A stretch of 64,000 nt of DNA, taken from NCBI RefSeq assembly GCF_003015185.1, contig NZ_CP027860.1, forward strand, positions 2,046,001-2,110,000. Reading direction: 5' to 3'. Of this stretch, positions 9,080 through 18,683 are shown one piece after another (position 1 is the first letter of the stretch; every line of letters begins with the position of its first letter). The notes beneath the pieces are model-generated. The model did no database searches. It worked only from the letters and a program-made list of their open reading frames with translations, and was not told the DNA's origin. The translations under genes were made by a program, and so were the position numbers. Source of the DNA: Ahniella affigens. GTDB lineage: Bacteria > Pseudomonadota > Gammaproteobacteria > Xanthomonadales > Ahniellaceae.

Positions 9080-12000
9080 AGCAGGAACTCCTCTTCGGAA
9101 TCTTCAATGCGATCTGTTGGCAACGGGTCGCTCATGCGTTTCATCAACAACGCGGACTCGATCTGGGTCGTCAGACCACGAGCGGTTGGTTGCTCAAAGA
9201 CTGTGCGCAGGGCCAGATTGACCCCAAATTCGTGTGCAATGTGGGCCACGAGTTGGGTTGCAAGCAACGAATGTCCGCCCATCTCGAAGAAGTTGTCGTC
9301 GAGTCCGACTTGGTGGCGTTCGAGGAGCGCTGACAGAACGCTAGCGAGCCGAATCTGGTTGTCGGTACTGGGTGCGACGTATTCCGCGCGTCCCTGTAGT
9401 TCGAGATCGGGGGCTGGCAAGGCACGCCGGTCGATCTTGCCATTGATGGTCAGCGGGAACGCTGGCAACAATACAAAAGCGCTGGGCACCATGTAGGCGG
9501 GGACACGGTCCTTGAGCCACGATCGCAGGTCGGCAATATCCATGCTGGCGTTTGCCTTGGCAACGACATAAGCAATCAACTGAACGTGGCCGTGGCCATC
9601 CATGTGTCCGAGTACCAGCACCTCGGCCAAATCGGGGTGGCGCGCAAGATGGAACTCGATCTCACCCAACTCCACGCGATGGCCACGAATCTTGATTTGA
9701 TGGTCGATGCGCCCGACGTATTCGAGCTCGCCATCAATGGTTCGCCGCGCGATGTCGCCCGTACGGTAAAGGCGTGCGCCTGGAGCGGTCGCAAACGGAT
9801 TCGGGACAAATCGCTGGGCAGTCAAGGCGGGGCGCGCAAGATAGCCAGGTGCCAAGCCAGCGCCCGAAACATAGAGCTCGCCATCGACACCAACCGGAAC
9901 CGGGCGCATTTCGGAATCCAGGAGATACAGCCCCAAGTCCGGAATGGGTGGTCCGATCACGCTGCCGCGACCGTTCAGATCGGCCACTGTCAAGTTGCGC
10001 CGGGTGACGTGCACGGTTGTTTCAGTGATGCCGTACATGTTGACGAGACGCGGTGCGGCGTCACCAAACCGGTCGTACCACGGCCGCAGACTCTGCAACT
10101 CCAGCGCCTCGCCACCGAAGATGACCCACCGGAGCGCGTGATTGCGTGGCGCGTCGTCACTCGTGGCGGCGCGAACCAGCTGTCGGAACGCTGACGGCGT
10201 CTGATTCAACACCGTGACCTGTTCGTCGATCAGCAGATTCCAGAAGTCCTGCGGCGCGCGCCGGATCCAATACGGCACGACCACAAGCCGCCCGCCATAG
10301 CAAAGCGATCCCCAGAGCTCCCAGACGGTGAAGTCGAACACGTACGAGTGGAACAGCGTCCAGACGTCGTTGGCACTGAACTGGAACGCGTCCTGACAGG
10401 CGTCGAGCAAGCGACCAACGTGCGCATGCGTGATGACTACGCCATTTGGCTTACCGGTAGTGCCGGACGTGTAGATGACGTAAGCCGGAAGCTCAGGAAA
10501 TGCCCGCGACTGAAAGAGTGGTGCAGGCTCGGCATGCAACGCGTCCAGCATCACTGCTGACTCGAGACCCGGCAACGGATGCTCAGTCAGCGTTGATTGA
10601 TCACTCAATACCAGGGCCGGCGTGCAGTCATCCAAGATCATCTGTATGCGTTCGGCGGGCGCGTGCGGGTCGAGTGGCACGTAGGCTGCGCCCGCTTTCA
10701 GCACGGCCAGGATTGCAACGACTTGCTGGACGCCAACGTCGAGATAGAGCGCCACGCGCTGGCCGACGTCGACGCGCTGACTGAGCCACGCCGCGAGGTC
10801 GTTGCTTTGGCGATCCAGTTCGCCGTAGGTCAGCAGGCCGGCGCCCGAGAGCGCCATGCTGGCTGGTTGTGTTGACGCGATCTGGCTGACCCGTTGATCG
10901 ATGCTCAGCGCTTGTGCGTAGGTCTGCGTGGGCGGATAGGACGCGAGCAGGTTGTGGTGCGCTTCGGCGGTCAGATAGTCGAGTGCACCGAGGCGCTTGG
11001 TCGGCGCGGCCAGCATGGCGCGCAACAGTTGCAGGAGATGCGTCACGGCAGCTTCCATGCGCGGACGTGCGAAGAGCGCCGAACGGTATTGGAGGGTGCC
11101 GAGGAATTGCGATCCGTCTGGTTTCAGCGTCAGGACTAGGTCGTATTGGACCGTATTGAACTCATGGGGACGCGGACTGGTGGTCAGGCCCTCGAAGTCG
11201 AGTTCGGTATCCGCGACGGACAACATGTTCAGTTTGACCTGAAACAGCGGTGTCGTCGCTGGGTCACGCGCGAGTTGCAATCGGTCCACCAAACGGTCGA
11301 ATGGCATCGCTTCATGTTCGTACGCACCGAGCGTCTTGTCCCGCACCGTGCGCAGCAATTGCTGCGTGTTGCCGTTGCGATCGATACCGGTCCGAATCAC
11401 CAATTGATTGATGAAGAAGCCGAGCATGGACTCCGTTTCTTGTGGAAAGCGATTGGCCGCGTCGGTGCCAATCAGGATGTCATCAGCGCCGGCATAGCGA
11501 TTCAGCAGCAACGCGAAGGCGCTCAGAAACACCATAAATGGCGTCGCGCCCTCATTGGTGGCGAAGCGCTGAATGTCCTCGCTCAGCGCCGCATCCACGC
11601 TGAAAGGAATGGCTTCGCCAGCGTAGCTCTTGGTCGCTTGCCTTGGCGCGTCGGTGGTCAACTGCAAAGGGGCCGGCAACTGGGCCAACTCCGTGAGCCA
11701 ATAGGTTTCGTGGGCCTGCATCAAGCCCTGATCCCAGACGTGCTTCTGCCAGCGGGCGTAGTCGGCATATTGAGTGCCCAAGGCGGGCAACGTCGGGGCC
11801 ACTTGCTGGCACGCGGCACGGTACAAGGACTGCAGTTCGGCAAGCATCAGCCCAGCCGACCAGGCATCGGTCACGATGTGGTGCATGCCGATGATCAGGG
11901 TGTGCGTCGTGGCACTGGTGTGCAGCAGGACACCACGGATCAACGGCGCTTCAGCCAAATCGAACGGGGTGTTCATTTCAGCCGAAACAACGTTGTTCAC

Positions 12001-15000
12001 CCAAGATTGGGGGAGTTCGCCCGTGGGCAGGTGCAGTGCGCGCCAAGGGAGTTCTGGCGCCTCGAGGACTTGCGCGACCGGCTTGCCGCCAACCTCGACA
12101 ATCGCGGTGCGCAGGACCTCATGACGGGCGAGGAGGCCCGTCAGTGCACGCTGCATCGCGACATCGTCGACCACGCCTTGCAAGTCGAGTACGAGTGGCA
12201 TGTTGTAGGCCGCTGCATACCCGTTCGTGGTGTGCTCAAAACGATCGATGAACCAAAGCCGCTGCTGCGCGTACGAAAGCGCGACCTCACCAGTGCCCGC
12301 CTCCTGTCGCGTGATTGCGGGCAGGCTGTGCTCTGGCCGAAGGGCCGAAATGGCATTGGCAAGCGTCGCGACCGTTGGGTGCTCAAAGAGCATCCGGATT
12401 GCCACCGGAACCGATAGGGCCTCGCGCAGCCGGGTTGCGGTACGCGCGGCCATCAGCGAGTGGCCGCCGAGTTCCAGGAAGTTGTCGTGAACGCCGAGGT
12501 CGCATAGGCCCAACACCGAGCGCCAGATCTCGGCGATTTGGTGTTCCAGCGGTGTACGCGGGGCAACGCGATCGTCACCGTGAGTGGCGACGCTCGACTC
12601 TGCGGCTGGCATTGGGAGCGCATTGCGATCGATCTTGCCGTTCGGGCTGAGTGGCATGGTCGGCAGTACGACGAAGTACGCAGGCACCATGTAATCGGGC
12701 AGCGCCGCCTGACATCGCTGCTTCAGTTCGGCGATGCGGGCTGTGATCGTGCCGTCGTCTGCTTCGTCTTGAAACTGGAGATAGGCAACGACCTGCTTTT
12801 GGCCCGCGTGCACTTCTTTGGCCGCAACCACTGCCCGGCGGATTGCGGGGTCGCGGCCGAGGAGCGCTTCAATCTCGCCGAGCTCCACGCGATAGCCGTT
12901 GACCTTGACCTGAAAATCGCAGCGCCCCAGGATCTGAATATTGCCATCCGGGAGATACCGGCCAAGGTCCCCGGTCCGGAACATCATCTCGCCGGATCGC
13001 GGATGGCGAACAAAGCTCGCTGCCGTTCGCTCGGAATCCTGCCAGTACCCACGCGCATTGCCGGTATCGCTGCCGATCCAGATCTCACCAGGCACCCATT
13101 CAGGCTTGTCGTCGAGATTCGTGTCCAGGACATGGCATGTCCGGTTGTGCATGGGCTTGCCATAGGGGATGGACGGCCAAGCGAGATCAACGTGCGTGAC
13201 CGGATACACGATCGAGTACGTCGCCGTTTCGGTCGGTCCACCCATGCTCTGGATCTGCATGGTCGGTGCGAGGTTCCAGATTCGATTGGGCAATGTGACC
13301 GGGATGAAGTCACCACCCATCATGATCAGCCGGAGCGCAGCTGGCATGGCACTGCTGGACACTTCTAAGTGATCAACCATCATGTCGATCAGTGCTGGCA
13401 CCGTGTTGATGATCGACACGTCGAATTCGCGCGCGAGTGCGGTCAGGGCAGCAGGGTCTTTCAACGTGTCATGGGGCGGTATGACCAACGCGGCGCCAGC
13501 GGCGAGCATCGCAAAGAGGTCGAAGACTGACAGATCGAAGTTGAGCGACGACACTGCCAGAGCGCGATCGGATGCGGTCACGCCGAAGCGCGTGATCGCA
13601 TCGACCATCGTGTTCGCGGCCGCATGATGCTCAATCATCACTCCCTTCGGAACGCCCGTAGACCCTGACGTGAACAGCACGCATCCGAGGTCGCGGTTGG
13701 ACCGGATCGATGGCGGTCGGATCGCGGCGCGCTCTGTCGGATCCGTGGTGACGACATGGACCATCAGTTCCGGATGCTCGTCGGCCAGCGCGGCAAAGCG
13801 TGGCTGCGTCAGGGCAATTCTCGGATGTCCGAGGTCGATCAGCTGCTGTCGACGATCCTTTGGCTGGTGTGCGTCAATGGGCATGTAGGCAGCGCCTGCC
13901 ATCTGAATGGCGAGCGCTGCGACCACTTGCTGCCAACCTTTCTCCATCAGCACCGCAACCAGCTCATCGGGCTTGACTTGCTGGCGCTCCAGTTCATTCG
14001 CAAAATACGACGCCCGTTCAAGCAACTCGCGATAGTTCAGCGAGTGCTCGCGCGACAGCACCGCCACGGCATCGGGCGCCTGCTCGGCGTGACGATGGAT
14101 CAACGTCGCCAACGACACTTCGGGGAATGGCATTGTGGTGCTGTTCGCATCGGTCCTGACCTGGCGTTGTCGATCTGGAAGCAGATCGATGTGCGTGCCG
14201 AGCCAAAGTTCGTCGCCATCAGCCAGTGCCGTCACCGTGTCGATATAGGCACCGAACATGTCGTCCAGCATCCCAGCCGGGAAAATCGCGTCGACGGCAT
14301 CCCAGCTCAATACCAATTGCCCGTCTTCCTCAGAGGCCACATGATCGATCCAGACTTGCGGTGTCTGCGAGATCGCGTGACCATCTTCCATGCCGTCAAA
14401 GAGTGACGGGCCGTCCATGGGCTGACCATGGTCGGCGTCCAATGGCAGGGCACTCGTGAACACCACGGGCATGGTGATCTGCTCGCCATTGCCGTGCAGC
14501 CGCGTGAGCTCGCGCAACACGTCGAGACCGCTGAATGCGCTGTGTTCGACGTCACGCCAGAGCTGACGTTGCACCAATCGCGCACGATCCTTGATGGACA
14601 TGGCACTCGTGTAGTCCATGCTCATCAAGGTCAGTGTGGTGAAATCGCCCACCAGTTCGTTGACGCATGCATGCAGCGGCAGCCGATCGAACAGCGTGAC
14701 GTTCAGGGTGAAATCCGGTCGCTTGCTCCAACGGGCGATTACCAGGCCGTAAACCGTCATCAGCAAGGCAGAGGGCGTCACGCCGATGCCCTGCGCTCGT
14801 CGGCGCAGGCGGTGCCAGCGTTGTCGATCGATGAGCTTCAGCCGGCGCGAAAAGCTGGGCTGATGCAACTCGCTCGGATTCGCGATCATCGGCAGGTTCG
14901 GCGCCAGAGGCATCGTCGGCGCGCGCTCGAGCCAATAGGCCCGCGCTTTCTGCTGGCGCTCGCCGCCAATCATGGCGTTTCGAGCCAGCACATAGTCGCG

Positions 15001-18000
15001 ATACGAGACGGGCAGGTCCGGCAACATATCGTAGCGGCCACGGTACAGCCATTCGAGGTCGCGGAAGAGAATCTGGTTGCTGCGGACGTCCAGCATCAGC
15101 AGGTCGATACTGAAGTGCACCCGCCAGCGCGTGTCGCTCTCCTGGGTCATGCGCACATCAAACAGCGGCCACTGATCGGCAGGGCGCACTTGATGCGACA
15201 TGTCGTTCCGCAACTGCGTCAGATGCCGAGCGAGGTCTGGGAGATTGTCGCGGTAGTCGTAGCGTTGCACGATGTAGGCCGGAACGTCGGGGAGCACCCG
15301 CTGTTCGTTTTCGTCCAGAATCACCGCGCGCAACATGGGGTGACGCGCGATCAGTTCGCGCCAGGCGCGTTCGAAGCGTTCTGGGTCGAATGCTGGCGGC
15401 GTGAGTTCGAAGTAGAGATGCGTGGAGACGCCACCAAGACCGAACTCGTTCGAGCGCCCCAGGAAAAACGCTTGTTGCAGATCGACCAGCGGAAACGGTT
15501 CGAATGCATTGCTGGGGTCGGCTTCGACAACTGGCAGCACTTCCGGCGCCACGCCACCTTGCGCCAAGTGTTCGAGCGTCGTCGCGAATTCGGTCAACTT
15601 GGGATTTTGCACGACCGCATGGATCGGCACAGCAATACCCAACTCGCGCTCGATCTGCGCAATCATCTGCACGACCAGAAGGGAGTGCCCGCCTAGTGCA
15701 AAGAAGTCGTCCTTGCCTGCTACTTGCGCGACTCCGAGCAAGTCAGCCCAGATTGCGCCGACGCGCTGCAGCAGGGGGTTCGTTTCGGCCGGTATCTGCT
15801 TGGCCTCCACGTTGATCTCGGAACCAACCGGATTGGCGTCATCGTGACTACTGGTGGTCGCGACCGCGCTCTGGGGTTTGATTGAACCCTTTGGCATCGC
15901 GACGACATCGGGTAAACACCAAAAATCACGGTGTTGAAACGGGTACGTGGGCAGGCTCGCACGGCGGCGCAAATAGGGCGCGTCAAAATGCTGCCAGTCA
16001 ATCGCTACACCTTGAATGTGCAGCGCGGCGATGCTGGCAAGTAGCGTCTGCCAGTCAGTGCCATGCTGATCGAAGCTCGCGAGCCACAGTGGCTCGGGTC
16101 GGTCCGGCGATGTCGGTCTGGACATCGTGCGCGCCAATTTGATCAGAGTGGCTTTGGGTCCAATCTCAATGAATGCGGTCGCGCCTTGTTCGAACAGCCG
16201 CTGCATGCCTTGGTCGAACTGTACCGGTTCGCGCGCCTGCGCCAGCCAGTAGTCGACCGAACGCATGCGCGCGCTCTCGAATTGGCCGCTGACGTTCGCG
16301 ACGATTGGCAGCTTGGGTTCCAGGAACGCGATGCCCGCCAGCGCGTCGCGAAATGCTGGCAACGCGGCGTCGATCAGCGCCGAGTGGAAGCCGCGGTTCA
16401 TCGGCAGTGCCACGAACGGGGTGCCGGTTTGCTCCAGATGCTGGCGCAGGTTTGCAATCGCTGCAATGGAACCAGAAACGACCGTGCTTCGCGGGCCATT
16501 GATGGCCGCGACGCTGAGCCCTGGGTCGGTCTCGGCGACAAGTTGCCTCGCCGCTTCGGGTGTGATGGGCAGCGACAGCATGGCTCCAGGCGCTGTTGCA
16601 GCCATGGCGCGCGCGCGTGCGCAAATCAGGCGCATGCCGTCGGCTTTGGAGAACAGACCGGCAAAGCATGCGGCCGCGATTTCGCCGACGCTGTGACCGA
16701 TCACAAAATCGGCGCGTACGGAGAAATCATCCCGCCAGGTTTCCGCCAAGGCCATCTGCAGCGAGAACAAGGCGGGCTGCGTATAGGTGGTGTCGTCCAG
16801 CGTGGCGCGATCGTCGCCAAACAGTAAGTCGGTAAGGCGGACGGGCAAATGGTCGGCCATCATGACGGCCAGTGCATCGAGCCGCTTTCGGAATGGCGGA
16901 TGCGTGTCATAGAGCACTTTGCCCATGCCCAGATATTGCGCGCCCTGTCCCGAGAACAGGAAGGCGGTTCGACCGGCGAAGGATTGGTTGCAGACGCCTT
17001 GTCGCCGCAGCGGACTCTCCGCGTCGGCCAGAGCGCCTGCGGCCTCGGCTGCACAGCGCGCCAACACGGTCAAACGGTGCGGAAATTCAGCACGTCCGAC
17101 ATTGGCCGTATAGGCAATATCGGCGAACGGTACCGAGGGCGTGGCGTCGCTGGCCACCTGAGTCAGGAACTCAATGTATCGGTGGCGCGAAGCCTCCAGA
17201 GCCTCTGGCGTTTTGGCCGAAAGGCGCAGCAGATGCCACGGCCGATCGCCTTGATCCTTGGCGCGCGTCAGCTCTGGTGCCTGCTCCAGGACAACATGAG
17301 CGTTGGTGCCACCGATGCCGAAGGAACTGACGCCGGCTCGGCGTGGTTTGGACTCAGGCCAGTTGCTAAGTGTCTGATTGACAAAAAAGGGCGTGGCCGC
17401 GAAGTCGATCTCGGGGTTCGGTCGCCGATATCCAACACTCGGTGGCATGCTTTCATGCTTCAGCGCCAAAGTCGTCTTGATGAGACTCGCGATGCCAGCC
17501 GCAACGTCCAAGTGGCCAATGTTGCCTTTCAGCGAGCCAATTGCGATGCGCGTCGACTTGCTGAAGTCGCCTTGAACAAACGCCTCGGTCAGCGCGGCGA
17601 TCTCGATGGGGTCGCCAAGACTGGTGCCGGTACCATGTGCTTCGATATAGGCAACACTGTTCGGGTCCACGTCGGCCATTGCCAGGGCCTGTGCCACCAC
17701 GCGGGCTTGTCCCTGGATGCTCGGCGCGGTGAACCCGATCTTGCGATCGCCGTCGTTATTGATCGCAGACCCTCGAATGACGGCATGAATGGTGTCGCCG
17801 TCATCCAATGCGTCGGCGAGGCGTTTGAGCAGTACCATGCCGACGCCACTGCCGTGCACGGTGCCACCCGCGCTGGCATCAAACGGCCGGCACGATCCGT
17901 CGGGAGCGAGAATGCTGCCGGGTTGATGGACATAGCCTGCACCATGCGGCACCGCAACCTTGGCGCCGCCAGCGAGCGCCATATCGCACTCGTAAGAAAG

Positions 18001-18645
18001 CAACGCCTTGGCGGCCATATGGACTGCCACCAAAGAGGTCGAGCACGCGGTATCGACTGCGACACTCGGACCTTGCAAATTGAGCTTGTGCGAGATGCGG
18101 GTACACGCGTAGCTCTTGTCCGAACCCACGAGCAACTGCATGCCGTCGACACTGGCCAGAAAATCCGGTTGGGTCACGGCGTTGGCCAGGAGGTAGTCGC
18201 TCAGGGCGACGCCGGCGTAAACCCCAACGCTGCCGCGCAAGCCGAACGGATTGTAGCCGGCGTGTTCAATGGCCTCGTAGGCGCATTCCAACAGCAGGCG
18301 ATGCTGCGGGTCGATAATCTCGGCCTCACGCGGCGCAATTTCAAAGAACGCCGCATCAAAGCCGCGAACGTTGCGCAAGCGGCTGCCACGACGAACGTAG
18401 CGTGGGTCGGCCAGGGTCGTCGCGTCGACCCCGAGTGCACGCAGCGTGTCCTCATCCAGATCCTCCACAGACTCAATGCCATTGGCGATGTTTTGCCAAA
18501 AATCAGCAATGGTCTCGGCGCCTGGAAACCGTCCGGCCATGCCAATGATGGCGACTGATTGCAGGACTTCATCGCTGTGGCGTGCACTTTCCATTCTTGC
18601 GTTCTCGCAGTTGTTCGACAAAGAGGCTCCCCTGTGTGTTGTCAC
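9076..18645 (-). CDS. Hybrid PKS-NRPS: KS-AT-ACP-Cy-A-PCP-C-A(Thr)-PCP
   Basis: A 3189-aa protein with three modules. PKS: KS with Cys201 (DTACSTSL) and EAHGTGTSLGD; AT with GHSVGE (Ser652) and RGFHSALID, a malonyl-like form; carrier protein with LGGHSLLVVQM near 985; no reductive domain, so a beta-keto unit. Module 2: heterocyclisation (Cy) domain with the DxxxxDxxS motif in FSIDLLMLDVRS near 1178, then an A domain (A3 near 1660, SMGGPTETATYS) and a PCP near 2063. Its code reads D-L-F-N-M-G-M-T-Y, unlike the canonical Cys code. Module 3: C domain (HHIVTDAWS near 2258), an A domain whose code D-F-W-N-I-G-M-V-H is the standard Thr code, and a PCP near 3120. The C-terminus (DRIEDSEEEFLL) is an acidic docking-type tail. 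The frame opens with GTG at 18645; an AGGGGAG inside it lies 5 bases before an in-frame TTG at 18621, which may be the true start. Confidence 0.93.
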   Translation of the reverse strand: MTTHRGASLSNNCENARMESARHSDEVLQSVAIIGMAGRFPGAETIADFWQNIANGIESVEDLDEDTLRALGVDATTLADPRYVRRGSRLRNVRGFDAAFFEIAPREAEIIDPQHRLLLECAYEAIEHAGYNPFGLRGSVGVYAGVALSDYLLANAVTQPDFLASVDGMQLLVGSDKSYACTRISHKLNLQGPSVAVDTACSTSLVAVHMAAKALLSYECDMALAGGAKVAVPHGAGYVHQPGSILAPDGSCRPFDASAGGTVHGSGVGMVLLKRLADALDDGDTIHAVIRGSAINNDGDRKIGFTAPSIQGQARVVAQALAMADVDPNSVAYIEAHGTGTSLGDPIEIAALTEAFVQGDFSKSTRIAIGSLKGNIGHLDVAAGIASLIKTTLALKHESMPPSVGYRRPNPEIDFAATPFFVNQTLSNWPESKPRRAGVSSFGIGGTNAHVVLEQAPELTRAKDQGDRPWHLLRLSAKTPEALEASRHRYIEFLTQVASDATPSVPFADIAYTANVGRAEFPHRLTVLARCAAEAAGALADAESPLRRQGVCNQSFAGRTAFLFSGQGAQYLGMGKVLYDTHPPFRKRLDALAVMMADHLPVRLTDLLFGDDRATLDDTTYTQPALFSLQMALAETWRDDFSVRADFVIGHSVGEIAAACFAGLFSKADGMRLICARARAMAATAPGAMLSLPITPEAARQLVAETDPGLSVAAINGPRSTVVSGSIAAIANLRQHLEQTGTPFVALPMNRGFHSALIDAALPAFRDALAGIAFLEPKLPIVANVSGQFESARMRSVDYWLAQAREPVQFDQGMQRLFEQGATAFIEIGPKATLIKLARTMSRPTSPDRPEPLWLASFDQHGTDWQTLLASIAALHIQGVAIDWQHFDAPYLRRRASLPTYPFQHRDFWCLPDVVAMPKGSIKPQSAVATTSSHDDANPVGSEINVEAKQIPAETNPLLQRVGAIWADLLGVAQVAGKDDFFALGGHSLLVVQMIAQIERELGIAVPIHAVVQNPKLTEFATTLEHLAQGGVAPEVLPVVEADPSNAFEPFPLVDLQQAFFLGRSNEFGLGGVSTHLYFELTPPAFDPERFERAWRELIARHPMLRAVILDENEQRVLPDVPAYIVQRYDYRDNLPDLARHLTQLRNDMSHQVRPADQWPLFDVRMTQESDTRWRVHFSIDLLMLDVRSNQILFRDLEWLYRGRYDMLPDLPVSYRDYVLARNAMIGGERQQKARAYWLERAPTMPLAPNLPMIANPSELHQPSFSRRLKLIDRQRWHRLRRRAQGIGVTPSALLMTVYGLVIARWSKRPDFTLNVTLFDRLPLHACVNELVGDFTTLTLMSMDYTSAMSIKDRARLVQRQLWRDVEHSAFSGLDVLRELTRLHGNGEQITMPVVFTSALPLDADHGQPMDGPSLFDGMEDGHAISQTPQVWIDHVASEEDGQLVLSWDAVDAIFPAGMLDDMFGAYIDTVTALADGDELWLGTHIDLLPDRQRQVRTDANSTTMPFPEVSLATLIHRHAEQAPDAVAVLSREHSLNYRELLERASYFANELERQQVKPDELVAVLMEKGWQQVVAALAIQMAGAAYMPIDAHQPKDRRQQLIDLGHPRIALTQPRFAALADEHPELMVHVVTTDPTERAAIRPPSIRSNRDLGCVLFTSGSTGVPKGVMIEHHAAANTMVDAITRFGVTASDRALAVSSLNFDLSVFDLFAMLAAGAALVIPPHDTLKDPAALTALAREFDVSIINTVPALIDMMVDHLEVSSSAMPAALRLIMMGGDFIPVTLPNRIWNLAPTMQIQSMGGPTETATYSIVYPVTHVDLAWPSIPYGKPMHNRTCHVLDTNLDDKPEWVPGEIWIGSDTGNARGYWQDSERTAASFVRHPRSGEMMFRTGDLGRYLPDGNIQILGRCDFQVKVNGYRVELGEIEALLGRDPAIRRAVVAAKEVHAGQKQVVAYLQFQDEADDGTITARIAELKQRCQAALPDYMVPAYFVVLPTMPLSPNGKIDRNALPMPAAESSVATHGDDRVAPRTPLEHQIAEIWRSVLGLCDLGVHDNFLELGGHSLMAARTATRLREALSVPVAIRMLFEHPTVATLANAISALRPEHSLPAITRQEAGTGEVALSYAQQRLWFIDRFEHTTNGYAAAYNMPLVLDLQGVVDDVAMQRALTGLLARHEVLRTAIVEVGGKPVAQVLEAPELPWRALHLPTGELPQSWVNNVVSAEMNTPFDLAEAPLIRGVLLHTSATTHTLIIGMHHIVTDAWSAGLMLAELQSLYRAACQQVAPTLPALGTQYADYARWQKHVWDQGLMQAHETYWLTELAQLPAPLQLTTDAPRQATKSYAGEAIPFSVDAALSEDIQRFATNEGATPFMVFLSAFALLLNRYAGADDILIGTDAANRFPQETESMLGFFINQLVIRTGIDRNGNTQQLLRTVRDKTLGAYEHEAMPFDRLVDRLQLARDPATTPLFQVKLNMLSVADTELDFEGLTTSPRPHEFNTVQYDLVLTLKPDGSQFLGTLQYRSALFARPRMEAAVTHLLQLLRAMLAAPTKRLGALDYLTAEAHHNLLASYPPTQTYAQALSIDQRVSQIASTQPASMALSGAGLLTYGELDRQSNDLAAWLSQRVDVGQRVALYLDVGVQQVVAILAVLKAGAAYVPLDPHAPAERIQMILDDCTPALVLSDQSTLTEHPLPGLESAVMLDALHAEPAPLFQSRAFPELPAYVIYTSGTTGKPNGVVITHAHVGRLLDACQDAFQFSANDVWTLFHSYVFDFTVWELWGSLCYGGRLVVVPYWIRRAPQDFWNLLIDEQVTVLNQTPSAFRQLVRAATSDDAPRNHALRWVIFGGEALELQSLRPWYDRFGDAAPRLVNMYGITETTVHVTRRNLTVADLNGRGSVIGPPIPDLGLYLLDSEMRPVPVGVDGELYVSGAGLAPGYLARPALTAQRFVPNPFATAPGARLYRTGDIARRTIDGELEYVGRIDHQIKIRGHRVELGEIEFHLARHPDLAEVLVLGHMDGHGHVQLIAYVVAKANASMDIADLRSWLKDRVPAYMVPSAFVLLPAFPLTINGKIDRRALPAPDLELQGRAEYVAPSTDNQIRLASVLSALLERHQVGLDDNFFEMGGHSLLATQLVAHIAHEFGVNLALRTVFEQPTARGLTTQIESALLMKRMSDPLPTDRIEDSEEEFLL

Positions 18646-18683
18646 ACGGTCGCCGCTGGGCTCGGGGTTCGAGCTATGGTTCT

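Noticed and set aside
11146-12417. A 423-codon plus-strand frame opposite the Thr module
   Set aside because: Antisense to a C domain with intact motifs; composition is that of a shadow frame.
16849-18558. A 569-codon plus-strand frame opposite the KS-AT of the hybrid protein
   Set aside because: Antisense to well-conserved KS and AT motifs; no ribosome site or family features.
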